Below are positions 19,583-27,959 of a stretch of DNA of 64,000 nt, piece by piece. The notes below the pieces were generated by a model. The model ran no database searches, had not been told where the DNA came from, and saw only the letters and a list, made by a program, of their open reading frames with translations. Source of the DNA: DATAOG01 sp963753685 (lineage in GTDB: Bacteria; Pseudomonadota; Alphaproteobacteria; Geminicoccales; Geminicoccaceae); the NCBI GenBank assembly GCA_963753685.1, contig CAVWDE010000021.1, positions 310,001 through 374,000 on the forward strand, written 5' to 3'. The stretch's first letter is position 1, and each line of letters opens with the position of its first letter. The position numbers were made by a program, and so were the translations under genes.

Positions 19583-21814
19583 TCAGAGCGGCGCGCCGAT
19601 CACGAACAGGCTCACGGTGCGGGGCGTGCCTACCTTGCGGTTCTCGACGTAGATCAGGCCATCACTGTTGGCCGCGAACGTGAACACCCCGGTGGCGCCG
19701 CTCGTGCCGGTGAGTGGCGCCAACGGACCAACCTGGACGGTGCTGGTCAGGGGACTCGCGACGATCTGGGTGTAGCCCAGCGCGTCGGCGCGGTAGGTCA
19801 GTATCGAGGCGCCAGGGTCGCCGAACGAGCCGTGGCTGAATACGTGGATCAACCCGATCGTCGACGGCGGCGTGAAGCTGATCGCGGCGTCTTGTGCGAT
19901 CTCGAAGGTGAAGAGCCGGGTCAAGGCGCCGTTGATCGCGCCCTGGTCGAGCTCGACCCCGGAAATCGCCACCGGCTCGCCGCCGAGGCCGGGCAGATAG
20001 CGGAGCTCGGTGCTCGCACCGCCCAGCTCGATCTGATCGACCGGCATCGGGTTGTGGGTGGCGAACACGCGGCAGTGATCATCGGCATGGAGCCAGACGA
20101 AGTCGGCGGCTGGCGCGCTCGCACCGACGCTGTCGACCATGGCGGTGCCGAACCGGCCGACCACGCGGATCTGGTCGGTGGCCTGGACCAGCGGCGTGAT
20201 GGTCGCGCTCCCGAGCTCGATTTCGGCGGTGCTGCTGGTCTGACTCACGACCTTGTGGACCACGCCGCCGCGGGTCGCCTTAAGGGCGGTCCAGTGGTCG
20301 TCGACGTCGTCGGCGTCGCTCGCGAGCACGATCAGGTCGCCCGGCTGCAGCAGGTTGAGGTTGGTGCCGCCGCTGAGCTGCACCGTCAGCACCTGGGTGA
20401 CTTCGGCGCGAACGTTCTCAGCAATCAGGTTCGGCGCTTCCACCGTCTCGCCACCGGCCTGGAGATTGACGCTCGAGCCTCCGCGCTTGCCACTTTCATC
20501 CAGATGGCAGCCCCGCAGCCCGACCGATTGACGCGCTCCGGCCTCGATATCGGCATCCAGATTGCCGGCGAAGGCCAGGTCGGACAGCTCGATGCCACGC
20601 CAGCCGGCGGCGGCGCCATCCAGCTCCAGGGCATGGCCGCAGGCGGACAGCGTGCCGCCGCAAAGCGCCAGTTGCTCGAATGCCGCATCGGCGTCCGCGA
20701 GGATGCCGGTGGTGCAGGCGTGGAACTGCGCCTGCGAAAGGAAGATTGCGCCTTCGACTCCGTTACGAAGCTGCAGGCCGGTGCGGTTGAAGGCGAAGCG
20801 GCAGCCGACGATCGCTGCGCGATCGCCCTCGACCGCCACACCGGTCTGGCAGCCGACCACCTCGATGTCCTCCAGGAAGGTCTCCTCCGCCCCCGCGGCG
20901 ACGGTGATCCCCTCCAGACTCACAGCGCTCAGATCGACGTCGGCCGGGCCCCCCGGCACGCCATTGACACCTGGCCCGAGCAGGCGCAGCCCGCTGAGGC
21001 GTGATCCGGTTCCCGTGAGCTCGAGGGCGGAGCCGCTCGAAGTCGCAAGCTTGAGCGTCGAGCCCGCGCCTTCGCCGGCCAGGACCACGCCGTCGAGCGT
21101 CAGGGTGGCGCCCACGACATAGGGGGTCGCGCTGGCCGGCACGTAGACCGGGCTCGAGCGGGTCCCGGCGGCCAGGATGGCCGCCGCAAAGGCGGCGGCG
21201 TCGTCGGTGACGCCATCACCCATGGCACCGAAGTCGCGGACGTTCACCAGGGCCGCCAGATGCTCGCCGAGCGCCCGCGCCGTCGTCCCGCCGCTCGGGG
21301 TTACCAGCAGCCCGCTGGCATCGCCGTTCGACGGCAAGTCGGTCTGGCCGAAGACCATGGGGCGGCCTGCACTGTCGAAGCCGAGCACGGCATTGGCACG
21401 CTCAGCGCCCGCCGGCAGGCTGAAGTCGAGGTCGCCCTCGGAGGGGCCACCGCGGAGGGTGCGGCCGACCTCGTCGCGAGTCTCCTGGATCAGGAGCATG
21501 ATCCGATCGAGTTCGGCGTTGATCGCGGCGGCCCGGAAGGGCGTGCCGTCGACGAACTCGGTCTCGCGGATGCCCTCGGTCCGCCGCAGCAGGGTCACGG
21601 TGGCACCGGCGACCGGCGGCTCGAGGAAGGTGATCTCGCCGCCCTCGGGGTCGGCCAGACCGGCGATCGCGAAGCCCGTTGCCGGCGTGTCGTTCACGAA
21701 CACCAGCAGGTCGTCGCTGGCCAACACCGGAAAGGGAAAGCCGAAGATCGTCCGGCTGCCATCACCGCTGTATTGGATGCGCGGGCTCGGATCACGGGCG
21801 AAGGTGTTCGACAT
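19583..21814 (-). CDS. Phage tail spike with T7-fibre-like N-terminus and beta-helix domain
   Basis: 743 residues. The first 120 residues (RIQYSGDGSRTIFGFPFPVL) match the phage tail-fibre N-terminal attachment domain of podoviruses. Near residue 190 comes NVRDFGAMGDGVTDDAAAF, the classic start of a pectate-lyase-type right-handed beta-helix, which runs to about residue 480. The C-terminal 250 residues are beta-rich and glycine-poor. Spikes of this design bind or cut surface polysaccharide. No catalytic residues can be assigned by eye. It lies six bases upstream of the terminase gene. Confidence 0.82.
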   Translation of the reverse strand: MSNTFARDPSPRIQYSGDGSRTIFGFPFPVLASDDLLVFVNDTPATGFAIAGLADPEGGEITFLEPPVAGATVTLLRRTEGIRETEFVDGTPFRAAAINAELDRIMLLIQETRDEVGRTLRGGPSEGDLDFSLPAGAERANAVLGFDSAGRPMVFGQTDLPSNGDASGLLVTPSGGTTARALGEHLAALVNVRDFGAMGDGVTDDAAAFAAAILAAGTRSSPVYVPASATPYVVGATLTLDGVVLAGEGAGSTLKLATSSGSALELTGTGSRLSGLRLLGPGVNGVPGGPADVDLSAVSLEGITVAAGAEETFLEDIEVVGCQTGVAVEGDRAAIVGCRFAFNRTGLQLRNGVEGAIFLSQAQFHACTTGILADADAAFEQLALCGGTLSACGHALELDGAAAGWRGIELSDLAFAGNLDADIEAGARQSVGLRGCHLDESGKRGGSSVNLQAGGETVEAPNLIAENVRAEVTQVLTVQLSGGTNLNLLQPGDLIVLASDADDVDDHWTALKATRGGVVHKVVSQTSSTAEIELGSATITPLVQATDQIRVVGRFGTAMVDSVGASAPAADFVWLHADDHCRVFATHNPMPVDQIELGGASTELRYLPGLGGEPVAISGVELDQGAINGALTRLFTFEIAQDAAISFTPPSTIGLIHVFSHGSFGDPGASILTYRADALGYTQIVASPLTSTVQVGPLAPLTGTSGATGVFTFAANSDGLIYVENRKVGTPRTVSLFVIGAPL

Positions 21815-21859
21815 GGGCCAAGAGCCTCGTTTGATCGGGGTGCGTTCAGCGCGACCGGG

Positions 21860-22297
21860 TCACAGGTCGAGCAGCGAGATCTGGCGGCCCGTGCTGCGGC
21901 CAAGCGAGGACAGGCTGCCGCCGGCCGCGCCGCCGACCAGGTCGAGCAGGTTGCGGCTGCGCGAGCTGCTGGCGCTGCGGCGGATGTCGGCAATGCGAGC
22001 GCTCGATTGGGCCGCCCGGGCCTGCTCGGCGGCGGTCGCCTCCTCGGTCAGGCCCCGCAAGACCGCATTGGCCGAACCGCCGCCACTGACCCCGGCCGCG
22101 CCAGCCCGGGCGCGCTGTGCCGACAGGCGCCGGCGCAACGTGTCCGCCTGTTGCTGCTGTTGCTGCTGGTCCAGCTGCCGAATCGCCTGGATCTGGCGAT
22201 TCCGTTCGGCGTTGATGTCACCGGATTGACGCTGGGCCGCCTGCTGGGCAAGCGCCAGATTGAGGCCGACCGAGGCCAGACTGCTGAGAGCACCCAT
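21860..22297 (-). CDS. Phage small Gln-rich virion protein (internal-core candidate)
   Basis: 145 residues from the ATG at 22297, which overlaps the TGA of the tail tubular protein B gene by one base. The sequence is helical, with a glutamine-rich stretch (QLDQQQQQQQADTLRRR) and a Gly/Ser-rich middle (GVSGGGSANAVLRGLTEE). Position and composition resemble the small internal virion proteins that follow tail protein B in T7-like phages, but similarity is not strong enough to name it. The large T7 core proteins gp15 and gp16 have no counterpart here. Confidence 0.6.
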   Translation of the reverse strand: MGALSSLASVGLNLALAQQAAQRQSGDINAERNRQIQAIRQLDQQQQQQQADTLRRRLSAQRARAGAAGVSGGGSANAVLRGLTEEATAAEQARAAQSSARIADIRRSASSSRSRNLLDLVGGAAGGSLSSLGRSTGRQISLLDL

Positions 22298-24195
22298 CAG
22301 CTGTTCACCTTCACTTCCGTGGTTGCAGACAGGAGCGCGCAGGGCAAAGGGGTGTCCTGCTCGATGCGCCAGGGAGGCTGTTCGGCACCGCGCCGCCAAC
22401 CGAGAGCGCGCAGCGAGAGATCGCCGCTAAAGGGGCTCGGATCCCGATCCGCCGGGCCGCCGCCGACCGTATGCAAGGCGACCTCGCGCAAGCCGTCGCC
22501 GGTGTCGATGCGCAGGCTCTGGGTCTCGAACAGCCGGAGCGTGATGCGGACCGGCCGATAGGCCGGCGCCTGCCCGAGCCCCGAAGCAACGACCGCGGGC
22601 ATCGGTTCGATCACGTGGACAAAGGGCAGGCCGACGACCAGGTCCCGAGCCGGACTGGACAGCGTGACCGCGCCGCCGACGACCACCGTCGGCTCGACGA
22701 CGAAGTCATCGGCGATCAGGGCCACGCTCTGGCCCTCCAGGTGATCGAGTCCATTCCAGACCTGGGACGGGTCGGACCGGCTCAGCCGGAGGCCCGAATC
22801 GACCATCAACTGATCGTCGAGCTGCTCGATGAAGGTCCCGTTGGCACGCTCGACCAGCAGAGCCGTCTGACCGCCCACGACGGCTACCGAAAGCACGCGA
22901 CCGTCTGTCTCGTGCAGGCTCCAGGCGGCGATGTCGGCGATGCGATAGATCGCGATGCTGGCGAGCGAGCCGTCGGTCATGGCAATCAGGAACAGCCGTC
23001 GCCCCTGATCAAAGTCCTGGTCGACGGGACCCTGAACCAGGTGGCGGGCCAAGAGCGCCAAATCATCAGCCTGATAGGCCTGCTCGGTGTCGACGAACAC
23101 GAATTCCCGGATCTCGCGGCCACTGCGCGCGGCGAACAGGGTGGCGCCGTCGACGTCGCGCGGCGGCACCTGCCGGTCGCGCGGTGAGCCGATCCCGCTT
23201 TGCTGCTGGGCCTGAATATTGCTCGGCGTGAGCGGCGATCCGGTGATGACCCACTCGCCAACGCTGGTGAAAATCTGCAGATGGCGGCTCGACACCAGGC
23301 TGCGGATCGCCGGGTCGTTGTTGGCGGCCAGGCCAAAGGCGATCGCCTCGTCGTCCAGCCCGGTGCCGACGTCGAAGTTGAAATGATCGCTGGTCTTTGA
23401 CAGCCAGATAGCATTCCGAAGATCGCGCGAGCCGCCGATCACCATCCGATCCTGGTGGAAGGACACGGCAACCGGCCAGCCCCGCGCATCGCTGAACGCC
23501 AGCTCGTCCCAATCCTTGGTCGGATCGGTATTGTCGAGTTCCTGGAGAACCAGGCCGACCGCCTGGGTCGGCGTCTGGACGTTGGTCAGCTCCACCTGCT
23601 TGCCGTTGAGGCGCACGATTCCGCCCAGGTGCTCGGCGATGAAGAGGTCGGCCGAGGTGGTAAGGGTCACCGTGCCGGTGGTGGCGGTCGCCTGCATCGC
23701 GACCGCCGGATCGGCGAACCGGGCGAACGGCGCGAGGGTGGTGCCATCGTCGTTCTCGGCGAATTGCCATCCGCCGATGGTCCAGACCGTGTTGCTCACG
23801 CGCGTCAGCTGCTGCGGCGGCACGTCGGGATGGGTGACGAGCAGGCTCTGGCCGCGCTGCGCCCAGGCGATCTGCGCAAGCTGCGCCGCGTCCCAGAGAG
23901 TCGCGACCGTAGCCTGCAACCCGCCGTTCAGATAGATGCCGACCTCGAAGTCCGAGAAGACCAGGAGAAAGGCCAGGTCCGCTCCGGTCTCCAGGGCGAC
24001 CAGCCGGCCCGGGCCCGCGGCGGTCGCCAGATACGTCATGCCGGGCCGCCGGCGGACACCGCCAGTCGTCTCGACCACGACGTTGCGCAGCTTGGCGGCG
24101 CCACTCTGATAGGACCGGAGATCGGTGCGACCGAGCAGCCTCGGATCGAGCTCGCCCGCGGTGAAGTCGGTCTGGGTCAGGAACGCCCGGGTCAT
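22297..24195 (-). CDS. Phage tail tubular protein B (nozzle, gp12-like)
   Basis: 632 residues from the ATG at 24195, overlapping the previous stop by four bases (ATGA). The N-terminal FTAGELDPRLLGRTDLRSY and the GGVRRRPGMTYL motif near residue 48 are diagnostic for podoviral nozzle proteins. Further on, HQDRMVIGGSRDLRNAIW and SVGEWVITGSPLTPSNI are conserved propeller segments. The protein forms the distal tail tube through which DNA leaves the capsid. Length and motifs are complete. Confidence 0.88.
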   Translation of the reverse strand: MTRAFLTQTDFTAGELDPRLLGRTDLRSYQSGAAKLRNVVVETTGGVRRRPGMTYLATAAGPGRLVALETGADLAFLLVFSDFEVGIYLNGGLQATVATLWDAAQLAQIAWAQRGQSLLVTHPDVPPQQLTRVSNTVWTIGGWQFAENDDGTTLAPFARFADPAVAMQATATTGTVTLTTSADLFIAEHLGGIVRLNGKQVELTNVQTPTQAVGLVLQELDNTDPTKDWDELAFSDARGWPVAVSFHQDRMVIGGSRDLRNAIWLSKTSDHFNFDVGTGLDDEAIAFGLAANNDPAIRSLVSSRHLQIFTSVGEWVITGSPLTPSNIQAQQQSGIGSPRDRQVPPRDVDGATLFAARSGREIREFVFVDTEQAYQADDLALLARHLVQGPVDQDFDQGRRLFLIAMTDGSLASIAIYRIADIAAWSLHETDGRVLSVAVVGGQTALLVERANGTFIEQLDDQLMVDSGLRLSRSDPSQVWNGLDHLEGQSVALIADDFVVEPTVVVGGAVTLSSPARDLVVGLPFVHVIEPMPAVVASGLGQAPAYRPVRITLRLFETQSLRIDTGDGLREVALHTVGGGPADRDPSPFSGDLSLRALGWRRGAEQPPWRIEQDTPLPCALLSATTEVKVNS

Positions 24196-24764
24196 CCGAC
24201 GCGCACCTTAATCAGCGTGAAGTCTTCGACCTTGGGCGGGGTGTCCTGCTGGCTGTCGACCAGTCTGGCGAGCCTCAGCTCCTCCTCCGCTAGGCGGGTG
24301 AGGCGATCGGCACGCGTGCTATCCTCGGTGAGCGGCAAGCAGAACTCGGCGGCCAGGCGGGTGACCAGCGCCGCCGCGAAATCGGCAGGGAAGTCACCTT
24401 CGCTAGGCCGGAAGAGGTAGGTAAGCACGAGCTGCTCGGCATTGGTATGCAGCTGTCGGCTGACGATCTGATAGGTGAAGCCGCGACCCCTTCCGTGGCC
24501 ACCGGCCGAGAGCGCTTTGAGGAAGTCATTGGGCAGTTGGTAGGCGTGCGCGAAGTCGGTGACCGGCTCGGCCGCCAGGCGGGCGAGCTCGACCTGCTTG
24601 GTGGCGAATGTCCAGGGGTGCGCGCAGAGCATGGCATCGCGGGCGAGGGAGTAAAGGCGTGCGGCCACCCTCGCCTCCGCGGTGCCGTCCTCGAAGGAGC
24701 TGATGCCGTCGGCGCCGAGCTTGACCAGGGCGCTCGAGCAGAGCTCGATACTGTTGAGGGCCAT
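24192..24764 (-). CDS. Phage tail tubular protein A (gp11-like adaptor)
   Basis: 190 residues. The start MALNSIELCSSALVKLGAD, the HPWTFATKQVELARL block near residue 50 and YQLPNDFLKAL near 78 match the T7 gp11-type head-tail adaptor. The fold is a helix bundle that binds the portal ring. It is coupled to the tail tubular protein B gene through an ATGA overlap. Together with portal, scaffold and nozzle it defines a short-tailed (podoviral) particle. Confidence 0.87.
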   Translation of the reverse strand: MALNSIELCSSALVKLGADGISSFEDGTAEARVAARLYSLARDAMLCAHPWTFATKQVELARLAAEPVTDFAHAYQLPNDFLKALSAGGHGRGRGFTYQIVSRQLHTNAEQLVLTYLFRPSEGDFPADFAAALVTRLAAEFCLPLTEDSTRADRLTRLAEEELRLARLVDSQQDTPPKVEDFTLIKVRVG

Positions 24765-24810
24765 GACGGGTCGTCCTTGAGACGGGGGTTCGGGGTGGAC
24801 GGATCGGCGC

Positions 24811-25179
24811 TCAGATGGACCAGCCGAGCCGAGGCCGCAGCCACTGCAGGAGGCGCTCCCGATCGACCGCGAGAAAGGCGATCATGCAGTCACCGTTCTG
24901 ATAGCCGATCAGGAAGGGATGACCCGGGACGGCGTAGACCGTCACCCGCTCGGGGCGCTCCGGCAGATCCGGCCGCTGGGCCGCGTGCCAGAGCTGCACG
25001 AACGGTTCCAGCAGAGCGTGATCGAACTCATAGCGCCGGACCTGATCCGGAAACCGCTGCTCGAACGACGAGGCCGGAATTCCGGGGCACGCACGCGCCG
25101 CGGTAGCCTGCGCGACGACGGGATCAACCGGGCGGAGCAGCGCCGCGAGCATGAAGGCGCCCACGATCAGTCGGGGCAT
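24811..25179 (-). CDS. Small secreted protein within the phage block
   Basis: 122 residues from the ATG at 25179, eight bases after GAGGAGA. A signal peptide covers residues 1-23 (LIVGAFMLAALLRPVDPVVA). The mature part contains two Cys residues and a compact alpha/beta pattern (RVTVYAVPGHPFLIGYQNGD). It was not recognised as a virion protein. Its signal peptide suggests export by the host, so it may be a lysogeny-related accessory gene. It is separated by 46 and 151 bases from its neighbours, unlike the tightly overlapped structural genes. Confidence 0.6.
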   Translation of the reverse strand: MPRLIVGAFMLAALLRPVDPVVAQATAARACPGIPASSFEQRFPDQVRRYEFDHALLEPFVQLWHAAQRPDLPERPERVTVYAVPGHPFLIGYQNGDCMIAFLAVDRERLLQWLRPRLGWSI

Positions 25180-25330
25180 GGCCGTCTCCTCGGGAGAGGG
25201 GGCCGCGTCGGGCCAGCCGGAGCTGGCGGCCGACGCGGCCGAAGGGTTACGGCCGGCCGGAGGCAACCAGGGCGATCGCCCCCGCCGGAGTGGGGACCGC
25301 GCCGCTCGAGGCGCGGCCCTCGGCTTGAGG

Positions 25331-25600
25331 TCAGTCGGTGTTGACGGCGCCGAAGCTCGTGACGTCGGCGACGTCGACCACGCCTCCGGTGTTCGAGAGC
25401 ACGACCAACACGCCGTGGCTCGGCGTGCCGTCGAGGTCGAAGTTGCCGAAGATGAAGTCGCCGACGCGCACCATGCCGGCCGCATCGTTGAAGTAGCCGG
25501 CAGTGTCGACGACCGCGTCGTCATCGTTGGTCTTGTAGTGCCAGAGCGTGAAGCCGTTGGCGTAGGTCAGGGCACTCAGATTGTTCGAGTCGTAAGCCAT
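25331..25600 (-). CDS. Small phage protein following the capsid gene (decoration candidate)
   Basis: 89 residues, three bases after the capsid stop. The sequence is beta-rich (GFTLWHYKTNDDDAVVD, MVRVGDFIFGNFDLDG) and resembles the small conserved proteins found after the major capsid gene in alphaproteobacterial podoviral prophages. A capsid decoration or stabilising role is inferred from position only. Confidence 0.65.
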   Translation of the reverse strand: MAYDSNNLSALTYANGFTLWHYKTNDDDAVVDTAGYFNDAAGMVRVGDFIFGNFDLDGTPSHGVLVVLSNTGGVVDVADVTSFGAVNTD

Positions 25601-25602
25601 GC

Positions 25603-26421
25603 TCAGCTCTCCAGGCAGGGCATCTCGATGACGCCGTCGCCGTCGATCAGGCAGGCGCCCTGGCTCATCGAGTTGGAGACGAAATGCGCGGCGCGGTCGC
25701 CGTGCCAGGTCACGTCGGTGATGACCTCCTGGCCGATCGAATGGCCGATCGCGCTGCGGTGGTACCAGAAGCAGCTACGGACGCTGGCGCTCAGACCCAG
25801 GCCCGAATGCGGCAGCCAGAGAGTGCCCAGCCAGTGCTTGGCCTGGGTGCCGCGCCACGGCAGCTCGTCAGGACCGACGAAGTCGGCGTCGGCGAACTCC
25901 GGAAGCTCGAGCAGGTCGGACCACTGCTTCCAGCCGATCGCCGCGTAGCGCTGGCCATCGTCCGGAACGTCCATCTCGCCGAGCATCTCGAAGGCCTCGA
26001 GCACCTTGGCCTTGGTCAGGCCGTCGGTGCCGGCACCGGCCACGTTGGTGGTCTGGCCGAGCGCCGTGATGATCAGCTCGTCGGTCTTGCGGCCGAGGGC
26101 GAAGGCACCGGCATTGGCCAGGACCTGGCGCTCATCGATGTTGATCTTGAGCTCGTCCAGGCGATCGACCCAATCGCCAGCGTAAAAGTCGAGCAGCTGG
26201 CATTCGATCGGGGTGTGGTCGATGTTCATGACCGGCACTTTGCCATGGCGCGCCTTGGTCGAGGCGCTGCCCTTGCCGACCTTCTGGAACACCGTCGAGC
26301 TGCCCTGGACACCGTTCTTGACGCGAACCGTGTTGCGCAGCTTGGAGCCCATCCGCTGATAGGCCTGGTGAACCTCTTCTTCGAACTGCTTGATAAAGGC
26401 TTGGTCGATGGTGGTGGACAA
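25603..26421 (-). CDS. Phage major capsid protein
   Basis: 272 residues, with a TTG start at 26421 eight bases after a strong AAGGAGG site, which fixes the start despite the rare codon. The N-terminal helix (IDQAFIKQFEEEVHQAYQRM) and the following GSSTVFQKVGKGSASTKARH segment, with DWVDRLDEL near residue 85, match the capsid family seen next to gp11/gp12-type genes in podoviral prophages. The length is short but complete for this family. It follows a 272-base gap with inverted repeats, so it probably has its own transcription or processing signals. Confidence 0.82.
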   Translation of the reverse strand: MSTTIDQAFIKQFEEEVHQAYQRMGSKLRNTVRVKNGVQGSSTVFQKVGKGSASTKARHGKVPVMNIDHTPIECQLLDFYAGDWVDRLDELKINIDERQVLANAGAFALGRKTDELIITALGQTTNVAGAGTDGLTKAKVLEAFEMLGEMDVPDDGQRYAAIGWKQWSDLLELPEFADADFVGPDELPWRGTQAKHWLGTLWLPHSGLGLSASVRSCFWYHRSAIGHSIGQEVITDVTWHGDRAAHFVSNSMSQGACLIDGDGVIEMPCLES

Positions 26422-26485
26422 CGTTCGTCCCTCCTTGGTGGTGGCGAGAGACGACGCGCGGTTGGTCTGAGCAGCGGGCAGGTCG

Positions 26486-26540
26486 CAGCAGGCAGATGGC
26501 AGCTCTCGGCTGCCGTCTGCCGTCTGACTGCTGCCTGCTG
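26486..26540. repeat. Nested inverted repeats upstream of the capsid gene
   Basis: Outer arms cagcaggcag (26486-26495) and ctgcctgctg (26531-26540) are perfect inverted repeats enclosing an inner hairpin ggcagc/gctgcc (26498-26514). The structure lies in the 272-base gap between the beta-helix gene and the capsid gene. It could be an RNA-processing or attenuator stem, or a small insertion. No T-run follows on the minus strand. Confidence 0.65.
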
Positions 26541-26693
26541 ATTAGGCCGCGGTCTCGGCGGGTGCGCCCCGCCTGAGCGGGCGATCGGTCGGCGGGCCCT
26601 TGCCTGGTGGTCGACCAGGGCCGGGTTGTTCCGCGACCGAGCGCCGGAAAAATACCTCGGAGCGATCCGGTCAAGGGATCGCGAAACGACGGC

Positions 26694-27959
26694 TCAGGCG
26701 GCGTCGGCCCAGCCCGTGCCATCGGTCCAGAGCGTGCCATCCGACCAGGGCTGGCCGCCGCTTACCCCGTCGATGATCACGTTGCTGCTCTCGGGCCGGA
26801 TCACGATGGTGCCGAGCGGCGTGGTGGCCCCGCTCAGCAGAACCACGTTGCCGGCGCCGATACCGTCCATGTTCTCGAGCGTCGTGCTGCCCTGCCGGCC
26901 AACGTGGATTCCTGCATACACGCCCGGGTTGCCATTCGAGGGATCGCGCACCCGGTTCCGATCGATCCGAAAATTCTGCTGCGCGGTCATGTGGATGCCG
27001 TCGCGCCGGGTGGTGTCGACCGTGCAGCGCTCGACGAGCCCATTCAGGCGCTGCGTCGGGCTGTTCTGACCGGTCAGCGCGATGCCGTGATAGCCGCAGT
27101 TGCTGGCCAGCATCAGCACGACGGTGATGTCATCGGAGTCGTAGGCGATCAGCCCGGAACCGTTGCCGCCGACCGCGCTAGGAATCCCGACGTCCCGTGC
27201 GATCAGGTCCGCACACAGCCAGCGGTTCGAGGCTCGCTCGAGATGGAAGCCGTCACCCTCGCACTGGCGCGCCTGGCAGCCGATCAACCGGCCGTCGGTG
27301 ACGCCGGAAAAGCCGAAACCGATGCCTTTGGCATTGGCCTCGCCGATGAAGTTGCTGGCGGTGCAGCCGAGGACGTCAACGAAGCTCGCGCCGTAGGTCT
27401 GGCAATTGATCTGGACGCCGTCACCCTCCGAACCGCTGCCGACGTGCACGAAGCTGGAATCGCGCACCGTCAGCCGCGCCAGCCCGGGCGGGTCCGGTGC
27501 GAGCACACCGTAGCCCTTGCCGAGATGATCGCAGCCGGCGAGCAACAGATCGGTGGTGTCGGCGCCGATGCACAGGAACGTGCGCTGGGTACCCCTGGAC
27601 ACCACGCCCAAGACCTGCAAACCAATCGCTCCGAGCGCCCGGATGCTGTCGCCGTTGACCACGACGTCCGCCTGGTCGAGGGTCAGCCCGTCGGTGCCGA
27701 ACACGACGCTGGTACCCGTCACCTCGAGCAAGGCCGAATTCGCGGGGAATCCGGATCGGGCTCGGATCGTGCCGTCGCCCTTGAGCGACAGACCGTCCTG
27801 CGCGATCGTCAGCGTGTTGCCGGTCCTGAACACACCGCCCGAGATCACCACCTGATCGCCCGGCTGCCAGGCATCGATGGCTGCCTGGATCGCGAGCGTG
27901 TTGTCGGTGGTCCCGTCAGGCGTACCGTTCGGGAAGTCTTGCGGCCGCCGGTCAGTCAC
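26694..27959 (-). CDS. Right-handed beta-helix surface protein
   Basis: 421 residues from the GTG at 27959, directly after the TAG of the upstream gene. Residues 1-40 (DGTTDNTLAIQAAIDAWQPG) have the pectate-lyase-like start DGTTDNT..IQAAID, followed by about 330 residues of repeated beta-helix coils (VVNGDSIRALGAIGLQVLG, GIGFGFSGVTDGRLIGCQA). There is no separate N-terminal anchor. It is the second beta-helix protein of the block besides the tail spike. It closes the cassette of coupled surface proteins between scaffold and capsid. It may be a second receptor-binding or depolymerase protein. Enzyme activity is not shown. Confidence 0.75.
   Translation of the reverse strand: MTDRRPQDFPNGTPDGTTDNTLAIQAAIDAWQPGDQVVISGGVFRTGNTLTIAQDGLSLKGDGTIRARSGFPANSALLEVTGTSVVFGTDGLTLDQADVVVNGDSIRALGAIGLQVLGVVSRGTQRTFLCIGADTTDLLLAGCDHLGKGYGVLAPDPPGLARLTVRDSSFVHVGSGSEGDGVQINCQTYGASFVDVLGCTASNFIGEANAKGIGFGFSGVTDGRLIGCQARQCEGDGFHLERASNRWLCADLIARDVGIPSAVGGNGSGLIAYDSDDITVVLMLASNCGYHGIALTGQNSPTQRLNGLVERCTVDTTRRDGIHMTAQQNFRIDRNRVRDPSNGNPGVYAGIHVGRQGSTTLENMDGIGAGNVVLLSGATTPLGTIVIRPESSNVIIDGVSGGQPWSDGTLWTDGTGWADAA

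Noticed and set aside
18326..21004. 892-codon plus-strand open frame opposite terminase and tail spike
   Set aside because: Codon composition is that of an antisense frame (runs of Arg, Ala, Asp, Gln). The minus-strand genes have clear motifs.
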